NCBI GenBank assembly: GCA_964016985.1
Contig: OZ024826.1
Span: 68,726,768-68,790,767, forward strand
DNA from: Anodontia alba
Lineage: Eukaryota > Mollusca > Bivalvia > Lucinida > Lucinidae
Length of the DNA: 64,000 nucleotides
Reading direction: 5' to 3'
Positions 53,061 through 63,722 of this stretch are shown piece after piece. The position numbers and the translations under genes are program-made. How positions within the stretch are numbered: position 1 is the stretch's first letter; the number at the start of each line of letters is the position of its first letter. The notes beneath the pieces were generated by a model that worked only from the letters and a program-made list of their open reading frames with translations, did not search any database and was not told the DNA's origin.

Positions 53061-53426
53061 AAAGGTTAGAGGAACTTCGAAATTACTTCTGCACTGAACA
53101 ACTTTCTATTTAAAAATGACACATTCAAGTTTTTGTTGAATAAAACACATAAAACCAGACAGTCTGTGTGGAGTATAATATAATGACCAAAGCTACAGCT
53201 GACCAACCAGATTGCATCAAAATTTGACCAAATTAAGATGCTGATGTAATTTCTTTTGATTGACATGATTGCAACCAATCAAATTTTAGCAGTAGTGCCT
53301 CAGTCAGTTTAATTAAAAAAAGGTGGGGTGCTACATCATTTTAAGTACACAAGGTCAATAAGTTCAGCATTACATCAGACCGGATGTGACCACTTTACCA
53401 TAAAAATATACGACAAATAAAAACAA

Positions 53427-55749
53427 ACTAGAGCTGGTGTTTGTAAAACACTATGCCCCCAACTGCCTGACTCTAACACTGCTTGACTCCAACACTGCTT
53501 GCCCATGACGGTAACAACAGTACAAATATACAAAATTTCAATGTTATTTCATTAAAGGGAAATAACTCTACTAGAATTCCGAGAATCAGATGTGTCGCGC
53601 CAACCATTTGATATGAAAAGGGAAATAAACACTGGTCCCTATAATCCCTCCTATCCCTAAAGGCGACTAGGTCGAAAAAGGGCCATAACTTGCCCAAAAT
53701 TTTGCAGACGATTACCAATATCAAGCTTGACCTGTATTTTACAATAATATATCCTTCTGCAAACTTTCAATAAAATCAATGCATCCCTGCAAAAGTTACT
53801 GAGTGGAAACCAATATCAACACACCCAAAAAAAATTAAGTCGAAAAAGGGCCATAACTCAGCCAAAATTTTGCGAATGATTACTAATATCGAACTTGACC
53901 TGTATTTTACAATGATATATCTTTCTGCAAACTTTCAATAAAATCAATGCATCCCTGCAAAAATTATTGACAGGAAACAATATCCACACAGCAACAAAAA
54001 CTTAGTCGAAAAACGGCCATAACTCAGCCAAAATTTGGCGGATGATTACCAATATCGAATTTGACCTGTATTTTACAGTGATAAAGTTCTGCAAAGTCTG
54101 AATGAAATCAATGCATCCCTTCAAAAGTTATTGAGCAGAAACAAACAATAAAAACTAAGTCAAAAAGGGCCATAACTCAGCCAAACTTTTTCAGAATTTA
54201 TTCAGAAGTTAAACAGGTCATCTACTCATCAATACCAATCTACTCACCAGGTTTCTAGGCTCTACCTTGAATTGTTTTGGAGATATTTTGCTGATAAGAT
54301 TTCATCCATATTTTTTCAAAGGGCCATAACTCAGAAAAGGGGCATAATCTGGATGAGAAAAAAATATGCATCAGCTATGTTTTCATGAGAAATCCATACA
54401 TGAAACTTCAAAACCCTAGCATGCACGGTTCAAAAGTTATGCTATGCATCAAAAAGCATGCCATGTAAAAATGCCCAAAGTTACAAAGGGCCAGGTTTCA
54501 AGGCTCTAGCCAATAGTTTTTGAGATATTTTGCTGACAAGACTTCATCCATATTTTTTCAAAGGGCCATAATAACTCAGGAAAGGGGCAAAATCCTGATG
54601 GGGAAAAATACGTCATCAGCTATTTTTTCATGAGGAATCCATACATGAAATTTCAAAACCCTAGCATGCACGGTTCAAAAGTTATGCTATGCATCAAAAA
54701 GCATGCAATGTAAAAATGTCTAAAGTTACAAAGGGCCATAACTCATGATATATTTTTCAGAATTAATTCAAAAGTTAATCAGGTCATCTACTCATCAATA
54801 CCAATCTATTCACCAGGTTTCAAGGCTCTAGCTTCAATAGTTTTTGAGATATTTTGCTGACCAGATTTCATCCATATTTTTTCAAAGGCCCATAACTCAG
54901 GAAAGGGCATAATCCTGATGGGACAAAAAATACATTCAGCTATTTTTTCATGAGGAATTCATACATGAAATTTCAAAGCCCTAGCAAGCACGGTTCAGAA
55001 GTTATGCTATGCCTCAAAAAGCATGCAATGTAAAAATGCCCAAGGTTACAAAGGGCCATAACTCATGAAGTATTTTTCAGAATTAATTCAAAAGTTAATC
55101 AGGTCAACTACTCATCAATACCAATCTATTAACCAGGTTTCAAGGCTCTAGCTTCAATAGTTTTTGAGATATTTTGCTGACCAGATTTCATCCATATTTT
55201 TTCAAAGGCCCATAACTCAGGAAAGGGGCATAATCCTGATGGGACAAAAAATACATTCAGCTATTTTTTCATGAGGAATTCATACATGAAATTTCAAAGC
55301 CCTAGCAAACACGGTTCAGAAGTTATGCTATGCCTCTAAAAGCATGCAATGTAAAAATGCCCAAGGTTACAAAGGGCCATAACTCATGAAGTATTTTTCA
55401 GAATTTACTCAAAAGTAATCAGGTCATCTAATCATCAATACCAATCTATTCACCAGGTTTCAAGGCTCTAGCTTCAATAGTTTTTGAGATATTTTGCTGA
55501 CAAGATTTCATCCATATTTTTTCAAAGGGCCATAACTCAGGAAAGGGGCATAATCCTGATTGGAAAAAATACATGTCAGCTATTTTTTCATGAGGAATCC
55601 ATAAATGGAATTTCAAAACCCTAGCATGCACGGTTCAGAAGTTATGCTATGCATCAGAAAGCATAATGGAGGGACACACGGATGGACGGATGCACAAACA
55701 TCCCAGAAGCAATATGCCCCATCCAACTTCTTCAAAGTTGGGGGCATAA
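53427..55749 (+). mobile_element. Family-B element B2
   Basis: The head ACTAGAGCTGGTGTTTGTAA with TATGCCCCCAAC is the same as in B1. First come units of about 165 bp with AAAAAGGGCCATAACTCAGC (53660-54180), then units of about 305 bp with TCATGAGGAATTCATACATG and TGAGATATTTTGCTGA (54180-55670). A GGATGGACGGATG microsatellite and the terminal hairpin TATGCCCCATCCAACTT / AAGTTGGGGGCATA follow, then AA. The 305-bp unit is a diverged relative of the 317-bp B1 unit. Confidence 0.87.
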
Positions 55750-55939
55750 ACAAGTAGAAAAAGATATACAAAATTAATAAAAGTACATGTATAGTTTTTG
55801 TAAGAAAAAAAAGCAGTCCCATACATTGGTTAAAACAGACAAACCACCTCATTTGGGGTCGTGACAGTGAAAGGTCACCATACTATGGTATAATTTACAG
55901 TATACACAAAACCTCGACTATAATCATGGTTTATCTATA

Positions 55940-56105
55940 ACTTACTTCTGAAGTCAGGTTGATGCATATGCATGTTCAGAATTTATTCTGTAATGATTAT
56001 TCTGTAACTCGCTTTTCTTACTCGAAACTCATTTTTCTTACTCAAAACTCACTTTTTTAACTGGAAACTCACTTTTCTTACTCGAAACTCACTTTTCTTA
56101 CTTTT
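55940..56105 (-). repeat. Internal copy of the foldback arm (1)
   Basis: GATGCATATGCATGTTCAGA then TTTTCTTACTCGAAACTCA minisatellite units, in the orientation of the right arm. Confidence 0.85.
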
Positions 56106-56690
56106 TATCCAATACAGCCCTGCTGAAAGCCCTGCACTGTAGGGACCTGCTTGACAGTCATAGCACAGCTCTTTTCATACAGTAAATTCCACCAGGGTAT
56201 ATTTGTGCAACAACACAAGCCTGGCACTGCTGGGAGCTGCCCTGCACATTATCCCCGCTATCCCCCTCCCATCCCCGTAGGTGGGTTAGAGGTGGTGGGG
56301 GCAGTGGTTACAAATGACTTGTGCATTCAGCTAAATAAGTCAGTCTAAATTTATGAACTTTCCATTGTTCAATTCTGGAGAATATGGCATGGGAATCCCG
56401 ATACTGCTAAGTTATAACATCAAATTTTAATGTACCGATTGTCATTGAAATCATCATTTAAATGTTTTACATCACATGAACCAGACCATGCCATGAAGAC
56501 CCTGGCAAACTTCACATCGACTGCATCTTTACACTGATTTTCCAGTGATCAGACATATGTGAATATGGAGGAGAGTGCACTGTCCGTTCAGATGTAAAAG
56601 AGACAGTTCTGCAGCCACAATAAATTAAAACCAATTAATTAATGGATTACTATGTCCAAGATGGAAATAACATTTGTGATTTTTTTTTTT
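56106..56690. repeat. Repeat block Y, copy 1 (second copy at 57250-58140)
   Basis: Shares CAGCCCTGCTGAAAGCC, TATATTTGTGCAACAACAC, TGGTGGGGGCAGTGG and CAGTCTAAATTTATGA with the second copy. At 56333-56346 it contains the unoccupied site AAATAAGTCAGTCT of the SINE found in copy 2. The 65- and 117-codon plus frames here follow the duplication and differ by indels. Confidence 0.85.
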
Positions 56691-56929
56691 TTTTGACAAG
56701 CTGACATGAATCGCATATGCCTTGTGCAGTAAACAGCGTTTATATTATCTCCCCTGCCAATGCAAAATCCTTAATGAAAATTGGTTTTGGACATACCATC
56801 TTTATTTGGGAACCCTTAGTGCCCTTGTGGGTGTAAACAAAGTGACTTGAACACAAATAGCATCAAGGGAGCATGTGTTTTAGAGGACACATAATGAATC
56901 TTACTTTAGTTACCTCTGACGTCAGTTTG

Positions 56930-57165
56930 ATGCATATGCATGTTCAGAATTTATTCTGTAATGATTATTCTGTAACTCACTTTTCTTACTCGAAACTCCC
57001 TTTTCTTACTCAAAACTCACTTTTCTTACTCTAAACTTGCTTTTCTTACTTGAAACTCCTTTTTTTAACTTGAAACTCACTTTTCTTACTCGAAACTCAC
57101 TTTTTTAACTTGAAACTCACTTTTCTTACTCGAAACTCACTTTTCTTACTCAAAATTTTGGAAAG
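56930..57165 (-). repeat. Internal copy of the foldback arm (2), expanded minisatellite
   Basis: About ten units of the 20-21-bp TTTTCTTACTCGAAACTCAC motif with Ser-like third-base variants (CAAAACTC, TTGAAACTC), preceded by TTTGATGCATATGCATG. Confidence 0.85.
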
Positions 57166-57488
57166 TATTGTCAACAGGGGAATCTTGCATCTACAAGTCT
57201 GAGAGAGCATGTAGACTCAGCTGGACACAATGAGAAGGATAAACTTTTTATTCATTACAGCCCTGCTGAAAGCCTTGCACTGCGGGGACCTACTGACAGT
57301 CATAGCACCGCTCTTTTCATACAGTAAATTCCACCAGGGTATATTTGTGCAACAACACAAGCCCGGCATTGCGGGGAGCTGCCCTGCACATTATCCCCGT
57401 TATCCCCCTCCCATCCCCGTAGGTGGATTAGAGGTGGTGGGGGCAGTGGTTATAAATGGCTTGTGCATTCCGCTAAATAAGTCAGTCT

Positions 57489-57816
57489 ATTTGTTTGATT
57501 TGGGCTTAACGTCGCTTTCAACCTTTTTCAGTAATATCGCGACGGTGTCTGGATGTGGCAGGGAGCTCAATGCTCACTTTTAGAGTGCTGCCTCACTGAA
57601 ATATCACGCCCCAGACACTTTGACATGATATTCCACCCAGTCACATTATACTGACACTGAGCTGACCAGTTCTAGCTCTACTTTCTTAATGCTGAGCGCC
57701 AAGCGAAAGAGCAGCTAGTACCATTTTTAAAGTCTTTGGTATGACCCGGCCGGGGATCGAACCCGCAACCTCCCGGTCACAAAGCGGACGCTCTACCACT
57801 GAGCCACTGTGCCGGT
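57489..57816 (-). mobile_element. tRNA-derived SINE, 328 bp, with 14-bp target duplication
   Basis: The minus strand starts ACCGGCACAGTGGCTCAGTG (A box TGGCTCAGTGG) and has the B box GGTTCGATCCC and a ~250-bp body. Its 3' end, GCGACGTTAAGCCCAAATCA, looks like a common molluscan SINE tail. AAATAAGTCAGTCT flanks it (57475-57488 and 57817-57830). The anticodon-loop-like TTTGTGA resembles a His tRNA, but the long body rules out a tRNA gene. Confidence 0.93.
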
Positions 57817-58367
57817 AAATAAGTCAGTCTAAATTTATGAGCTTCCCATTGTTCAATTCTGGAGAATACGGCACGGGAATCCAGATACTGCTAAGTTATA
57901 ACATCAAACTTTTTAATGCATTGATTGAAATCATCATTTAAATGTTTTACATCACCTGAACGAAACCATGCAACCCTAACAAACCTCACATCGACTGCAT
58001 CTTTACACTGATTTTCAGTGATCAGACATGTGAATGTAGAGGAGAGTGCACTGTCCATTCAGATATAAAAGAGAAAGTTCTGCAGCCACAATAAATTAAA
58101 ACAAATAAATTAATGGATTACTGTGTACACAATGGAAATAAGGTATGTGTTTTTTGACAAGCTGATATGAATCGCATACGTCGTGTGCAGTAAACAGCGT
58201 TTATATTATCTCCCATGCAAATGCGAAATCCCTATTGAAAATTGGTTTTGGGCATACCATCTTTATTTGGGAACTCTGAGTGCCCTTGTGGGTATAAACA
58301 ATGTGACGTGAATGCAAATTGCATCAAGGGAGCATAGTGAATCTTACTTTAGTTACTTCTGGCATCA

Positions 58368-58535
58368 GTTTGATGCATATGCATGTTCAGAATTTATTCT
58401 GTAGTGATTATTCTGTAACTCACTTTTCTTACTCGAAACTTACTTTTCTTACTCAAAATTTTGGAAAGTATTGTCAACAGGGGAATTCACTTTTCTTACT
58501 TGAAACTCACTTTTCTTACTCGAAACTCACTACTC
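58368..58535 (-). repeat. Right terminal arm of the foldback-like element
   Basis: GATGCATATGCATGTTCAGA, then TTTTCTTACTCGAAACTTAC-type units, ending CTCACTACTC. Inverted match of 50230-50395. Confidence 0.85.
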
Positions 58536-58762
58536 AACTAAAAGTGAATCACAAAATTAACAGAGTCAATGCATTCCTGGATAAAGTTTTTGTTAGGCAA
58601 AACATTTCATGTAGAAATGCAATAGAAGTGCCCTACTTTAGTTCAATGCCCTTCCCAGCTGTCTGCTATTATTGTGGAGCTAAACAAAATCTGAAACATG
58701 AAGAGGGTGCATACCCTTACTGTGAGCTCTGCACTACAACTAACTCAGTGCCCAACAAATGA
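58536..58762 (+). pseudogene. Pseudogene last exon, continuation with C-terminal zinc finger
   Basis: Encodes VNHKINRVNAFLDKVFVRQN, SCRNAIEVPYFSSMPFPAV, then CYYCGAKQNLKHEEGAYPYC and ELC before the stop at 58760-58762. The two Cys pairs form a likely zinc finger. Upstream residues of the same open frame are minisatellite translation. Confidence 0.78.
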
Positions 58763-58940
58763 AAGCACAATATTTGGAAGGAACACAAAAACAAAAAGCA
58801 AAAGACAAAATGAACTTCTACTGAAATGAGAGTAACAGTCTGAACAGCAGTTGAGACATACCATAATTCTTTTAAAAAGTGGTTCACAAACAAGCAAAAA
58901 ACATGCCTCATCTGTTTTGGAGGAAATAAAAACTAAAATA

Positions 58941-60615
58941 AACAAGGCAGTCTGAAGGACAGGTATATCCCCCACCGCAGAATGACAATGGAGCGGCCTC
59001 AAAATTCAAGGCTCAAACTGGTGGCCTTCAAATGTGACCTTGACCTTGAGTCTGCATTGAGTTATGGGTTCTGCACATCATCTCACTAAGGCAAACATTT
59101 GACCCAAATTTAATAAATATCTTTCAAAGGGTTCAGGAGATATGGAGTAAACATGATATTCAAGGCTAAAACTCATGACCTTTAACTGTGACCTTGACCT
59201 TGAGTTGGCATGCTCGAGTTCTGTACATCACCTCACTAAGGCAAACATTTGACTAAAGTTTCATGAAAAACTTTCAAAGGGTTCAGGAGATATGGAGCAA
59301 ACAAGAAAGAGACGGATGACCTTCAGTTGTGACCTTGACCTTCAGTCTGCATTGTTGAGTTGTAAGTTCTACATATCACCTCACTACAGTGAACATCCGA
59401 CCCAAATTTAACAAGGCAGTCTGAATGGCAATGGAGCTGCCTCAAAATTCAAGGCTCAAACTGGTGACCTTCAATTGTGACCTTGACCTTGAGTCAGCAC
59501 AGCTGAGCTATGGGTTCTGCACATCTCACTGAGGAAAACATTTGACCAATGTTTAAAGAAAATCCTTCCAGGGGTAAAGGAGATATGGAGCGGACACCAA
59601 ATTCAAGGTTCAAACTCATGACCTTCAACTGTGACCTTGATCTTAAATCCGCAGGGCTGAGTTATGAGTTCTGCACATTGTCCCACTGAGGTGAACATTT
59701 GACCAAAGTTTAGAGAAAATCCTCCTAGGGGTAAAAGAGATACAGAGCGGACACAAAATTCAAGGTTCAAACCCGTGACCTTGAACTGTGACCTTGTGAG
59801 TCTGCATGGTTGAGCTATGGGTTCTGCACATCATTTCACTGAGGCAAACATTTGACGAAAATTAAAAGAAAATCCTTCCAGGGGTTAATCAGATATCGAG
59901 TGGACACGAAATTATGGGCTCAAACTCGCGACCTTGAACTGTGACCTTGTCCTTGAGTCCCCATGGCTGAGTTATGGTTCTGCACATCATCCCACAGGTG
60001 AACATTTGACCAAAGTTTAGTGAAAATCCTCCCAGGGGTAAAGGAGATACAGAGCAGACTCAAGGCTCAAACCCATGACCTTGAACTGTGACCTTGAACT
60101 TGAATTGGCATGGCTGAGTTATTGATTCTGCACATCATCTCACTAAGGTGAACATCTGAAAAAGTTTAAAGAAAATCCTTCCACTGGTATAGGAGATACA
60201 GAGCGGACACGAAATTCAAGGCTCAAACCTGTGACCTTGAACTGTGACCTTGACCTTGTGTTGGCATGGTTGAGTTATCAGTTCTGTACATCGTCTCATT
60301 GAGGCAAACATATGACCAAAGTTTAAAGAAAATCCTTCCAGGGATATAGGAGATATGGAGCGGACTAGAAATTCAAGGCTCAAACCCAGGACCTTGACCT
60401 GTGACCTTGACCTTCAGTTGGCATGGTTGACTTATAGGTTCTGCACATCGACTCACTGAGGCGAACATTTGACCAAAGTTTAATGAAAATCTTTCAAAGG
60501 GTTCAAGAGATATGGAGAGGACAAGAAAGTGTTACGGAAGGACAGATGGATGGACAGATGGACAGACGAAGGCCATTTCTATAATCCCCCATCCGCTTTG
60601 CGGCGGGGGATTAAA
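58941..60615 (+). mobile_element. Family-C element with ~150-bp array and terminal hairpin
   Basis: The head AACAAGGCAGTCTGAAGGAC with ATATCCCCCACCGCA is followed by about ten units containing TTCAAGGCTCAAAC, GTGACCTTGACCTTGAG, GTTCTGCACATCAT and AACATTTGACC. A GATGGATGGACAGATGG microsatellite and the hairpin TAATCCCCCATCCGC / GCGGCGGGGGATTA (60582-60613) follow, then AA. No coding capacity. Confidence 0.87.
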
Positions 60616-60639
60616 AACCTGCCTCCCTCATCTGTTTTT

Positions 60640-61240
60640 TTCAAAAAAGTGTCTGAGAATCTAATATTTTTTTTTTTGGCCTAAACACAGAATAAGCAGG
60701 AGCAGGCCAGTTCTCATTCCCACAATACAATAAGTCATAATCATACCCAACATTTGTACTAAATTTCAAGATCCAAGGGGCTGTAGTTCCAGAGAGAAGT
60801 TTGACATTGGAGAGAAAGAAAAATGGATAAATAAATGGAAGAATAAGCAGTAGCAGGTCAGTTCTCTTTCCAACAACACGAGTTATTGGACATTTATACC
60901 AATTCAAGATCCTAGGTGCAGTAATTCTAGAGAAATGTTAGAAGGAAAATATTTTGACTGGCGAGAAAGAAAAAGGACAAATGAATGGAAGAATAATCTC
61001 AGCATCTTGGACTTCTATTGAACAGAATTCTTTGCCATGCGAAGGGTATATAATTTGGACAGTCAAAAATGATAAGCAGGAGGAGGCTGATTCTCTCTTA
61101 CACACAATACAAGTCATATTCAACATTTGTATAATGTTTCAAAATCCTAGGCACAGTAGTTCCTGAGATTTTTTGGACACAAACTTCCCTATGCATTACA
61201 TTGGAGAGAGAGAGATGGAACAAGCGCTCTGCTGAGCAGA
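60640..61240 (+). repeat. Tandem array with AGCAGGAGCAGGCCAG-type units and a terminal palindrome
   Basis: Three or four units of about 150 bp with GAATAAGCAGGAGCAGG, AACATTTGTACTAAATTTC and GACATTGGAGAGAAAG. It ends with the perfect palindrome GCTCTGCTGAGCAGAGC near 61223-61239. The layout resembles families A-C. Confidence 0.65.
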
Positions 61241-61600
61241 GCACATATACCTGTAGGGATTTTTACTAGTAGATGATCAGAATCAGAATTGTTACTGGTG
61301 ACAGGTCGAATGACATTCATTCACCAGGACCTGTGAAATGGGAAGTTAGTCCCTAACTCTTGCCAAAGAAGTAAACTTAGCTACTTTATCCTTTGCACCT
61401 TCAGCGGATGAAATTACCGAATCTGGAAGGGCATTCCAACCCCTAATGGTCTGAGGGAAGAAGGATCCCTTGTAAATATCAGTTTTTGCAATGGGGATCT
61501 GAAATGCCAAAGAGTGATGATTTCTGCAGCTCCTAATTGGGGGAATAAGGTCATCACCCTACCACCATGAGCATTCCTGTCTTTTCTGTATACACTGTAT
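61241..61600. other. Sequence without recognised genes
   Basis: No ORF over 60 codons. Contains GGGCATTCCAACCCCTAATG and CTGAGGGAAGAAGGATCC-like phrases that may belong to a decayed coding repeat; not identifiable. Confidence 0.4.
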
Positions 61601-62486
61601 TCATAAGTCCTGTTCTACATTTCTACCAAGTATCATAACAGAGTGGACACAAAATCAATGGATTATCATTGTCAAATATAACAAAGGGAGATAATGCCAA
61701 AAGTAAGAAAGGCAGAGTTGTCATTCTTGTATGTGACACATCGTCTGATCCTGTTCTACATTTCTGCAAAGTACCATCTAAATATTTCAAAGGGTAATCC
61801 AGTTACAGAGCAGACGAGAAATCTATTCCAAACAAAACAAAGGGAAATAACTCCAAACCTAAGAAAGCCAGAGTTATCATTCTTGTACCAACACGTTGTC
61901 TGGTCCTGTTCTACATTTCTACCAAACATCATAAAAATATTCCAAAGGGTTTTTGACTTACAGTGCGGACACGAAATCAATGGATAATCACTGTCAGACA
62001 TAACAAAGGGAGATAACGCCAAAAGTAAGAAAGGCAGAGTTGTCTTGTATGCAACACGTCATCTGGTCCTGTTCTACATTTCTACAAAGTATCATAAAAA
62101 TATTCCAAAGGCTCTTTGACTTACAGAGCGGACACAAAATCAATGGATTATCATTGTCAAATATAACAAAGGGAGATAATGGCAAAAGTAAGAAAGGTGG
62201 AGTTGTCATTCTTGTATGTGACACATCATCTGGTCCTGTTCTACATTTCTGCAAAGTACCATTGAAATATTCCAACGGGTATTCCAGTTACAGAGCAGAC
62301 CAGAAATCTATTTCAAACAAAACAAAGGAATATAACTCCAAAAGTAAGAAAGCCGGAGTTGTCATTCTTGTACACAACATGTCATCTGGTCCTGTTCTAC
62401 ATTTCTATCAAGTATCATAAAAATATTCTAAAGGGTCTTTGACTTACAGAGCGGACACAATATCAATGGATAATCTCTGTCAAATA
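61601..62486 (+). repeat. Tandem array D, ~160-bp units, left part
   Basis: Units contain TAACAAAGGGAGATAACGCC, AGTAAGAAAGGCAGAGTTGT, CTGGTCCTGTTCTACATTTC and TCAATGGATAATCACTGTCA. The array is interrupted at 62486 by element A6 and continues at 63723. Confidence 0.88.
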
Positions 62487-63722
62487 CAAGAGGGCCTAGG
62501 GGGCCCTAATTCGCTCACCTGAGTGTCATTGTCTCTAGTATATTCTAAAAGACTATGATTTCTCTTCATAGGACTAGGTATGTTTAAAATTTGTTGAAAA
62601 GAATGTTTTTGGATGACAAGCTGGTGGGTGCTGGATAGAAGCATGATCGCATGGTGCCTTATTGCTGAATAGACATGTGAACTACATGAAACTATGTAAC
62701 CAAATATCTAAGGCCAGGGCCTTCTGGTTTCAGACAAAAAGATTTTTAAAGGTTTTCCCTATAAAAGTATATATAAAACAAGATGGCGGCCATCTTGCCT
62801 TTCCCCCGATGCTTCCTACCAAGTTAAAAGTCAATAAGCCTTTCGATTCAGGAGAAGAAGTGAAAAATAGATTTTCAAGATGGCCCCCATGGCAGATATC
62901 TTGGATTTCCCATCAGAAAGATTTTAGCTACTTTTGACCTATAAGTCAACCTGATGCTTCCTTCCAAGTTTTGAGTCAACTGGCTTTTCAGTTTAGGAGA
63001 AGAAGCGAAAAACAGATTTTCAAGATGGCCGCCAAGGCTTTTAGGTTTAGGAGAAGAAGCGAAAAATAGATTTTCAAGATGGCCGCCATCTTGGATTTCC
63101 GATGGGCACGATTTTAGCTATTTTTGATCTACAAGTCACCCCGATGCTTCCTACCTAGTTTAAAGTCAATAAGCCTTTCGGTTCAGGAGGAGAAGCAAAA
63201 AATAGATTTTCAAGATGGCGGCCATCTTGGATTTCCAATCAAAACGATTTTAGCTATTTCTGATCTATAAGTCACCCCAATGCTTCCTACCAAGTATGGA
63301 GTCAACTGGCTTTTGAGTTTAGGAGAAGAAGCGAAAAATTGATTTTCAAGATGGCTGCCATGATGGCCATCTTGGATTTCCGATCGGCATGATTTTAGCT
63401 ATTTTTGATCTACAAGTCACCCCGATGCTTCCACGCAAGTTTGGAGTCAATTGGCCTTTCAGTTCAGGAGAAGAAGCAAAAAATAGATTTTCAAGATGGC
63501 AGCCATGGTGGCCATCTTGGATTTCGGATCTGAACGATTTTAGCTATTTTTGATCGACAAGTCCCTCCAATGCTTCCTATCAAGTATCAAGTCAATTGGC
63601 CAAGGGATGCAGGAGGAGCAGGCTTTTAAAGCAATTGTTGACGCCGCACGACTGACAACACACGACGGACATTGACTGACCACAATAGCTCACCATGGGC
63701 ACTTCGTGCTCAGGTGAGCTAA
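62487..63722 (+). mobile_element. Complete family-A element A6 inserted in array D
   Basis: It starts CAAGAGGGCCTAGGGGGCCC (stem GGGCC/GGCCC) and TCGCTCACCTGAG. Seven or eight units of about 145 bp follow, with TTTTCAAGATGGCCGCCAT, GATTTTAGCTATTTTTGATC and CACCCCGATGCTTCCTAC. The end is a CACGACGGACATTGACTGAC stretch and the hairpin AGCTCACCATGGGCAC / GTGCTCAGGTGAGCTAA (63688-63722). Host array reads CAAATA before and TAACAAAGGG after, joining exactly as an uninterrupted unit. Confidence 0.9.

Larger units (their letters stand above)
50230..58535. mobile_element. Foldback-like element with minisatellite inverted ends, 8.3 kb
   Basis: The ends start GAGTAGTGAGTTT and finish as its inverse (AAACTCACTACTC). 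Each terminal arm is about 165 bp: a GAGTAAGAAAAGTGAGTTTC minisatellite followed by a segment with TGCATATGCATC. The element lies within the last exon of the pseudogene, with coding sequence on both sides. The interior has no transposase I can identify, and carries a family-B element (53427-55749), SINEs and a tandem duplication. Foldback elements elsewhere are defined by long inverted repeats built from short direct repeats; the superfamily here is unknown. Confidence 0.7.
45706..58762 (+). pseudogene. Multi-exon gene, candidate transposase-derived zinc-motif protein, broken
   Basis: Exons at 45706-47471, 47885-48057, 49234-49391, 49899-50229 and 58536-58762 join in frame at GT-AG introns, apart from the disruptions. 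Acidic motifs VCMDDKHH, HTNEGPDHRLTY and NPPERIMSTLN occur in order and spacing compatible with a DDE/RNase-H-like core. Later come a Cys cluster (KKCGVEGCGICRKPC) and a C-terminal zinc finger (CYYCG...CELC). I recall large families of such proteins in marine invertebrates; function is unknown and the transposase origin is inferred. Damage: a frameshift near 45980, a family-A insertion at 46181-47287, TAA at 50021 and the foldback element at 50230-58535. Confidence 0.7.

Noticed and set aside
57741..57816. tRNA-His-like sequence on the minus strand
   Set aside because: Same reason: SINE head with a 250-bp body and a 14-bp target duplication.
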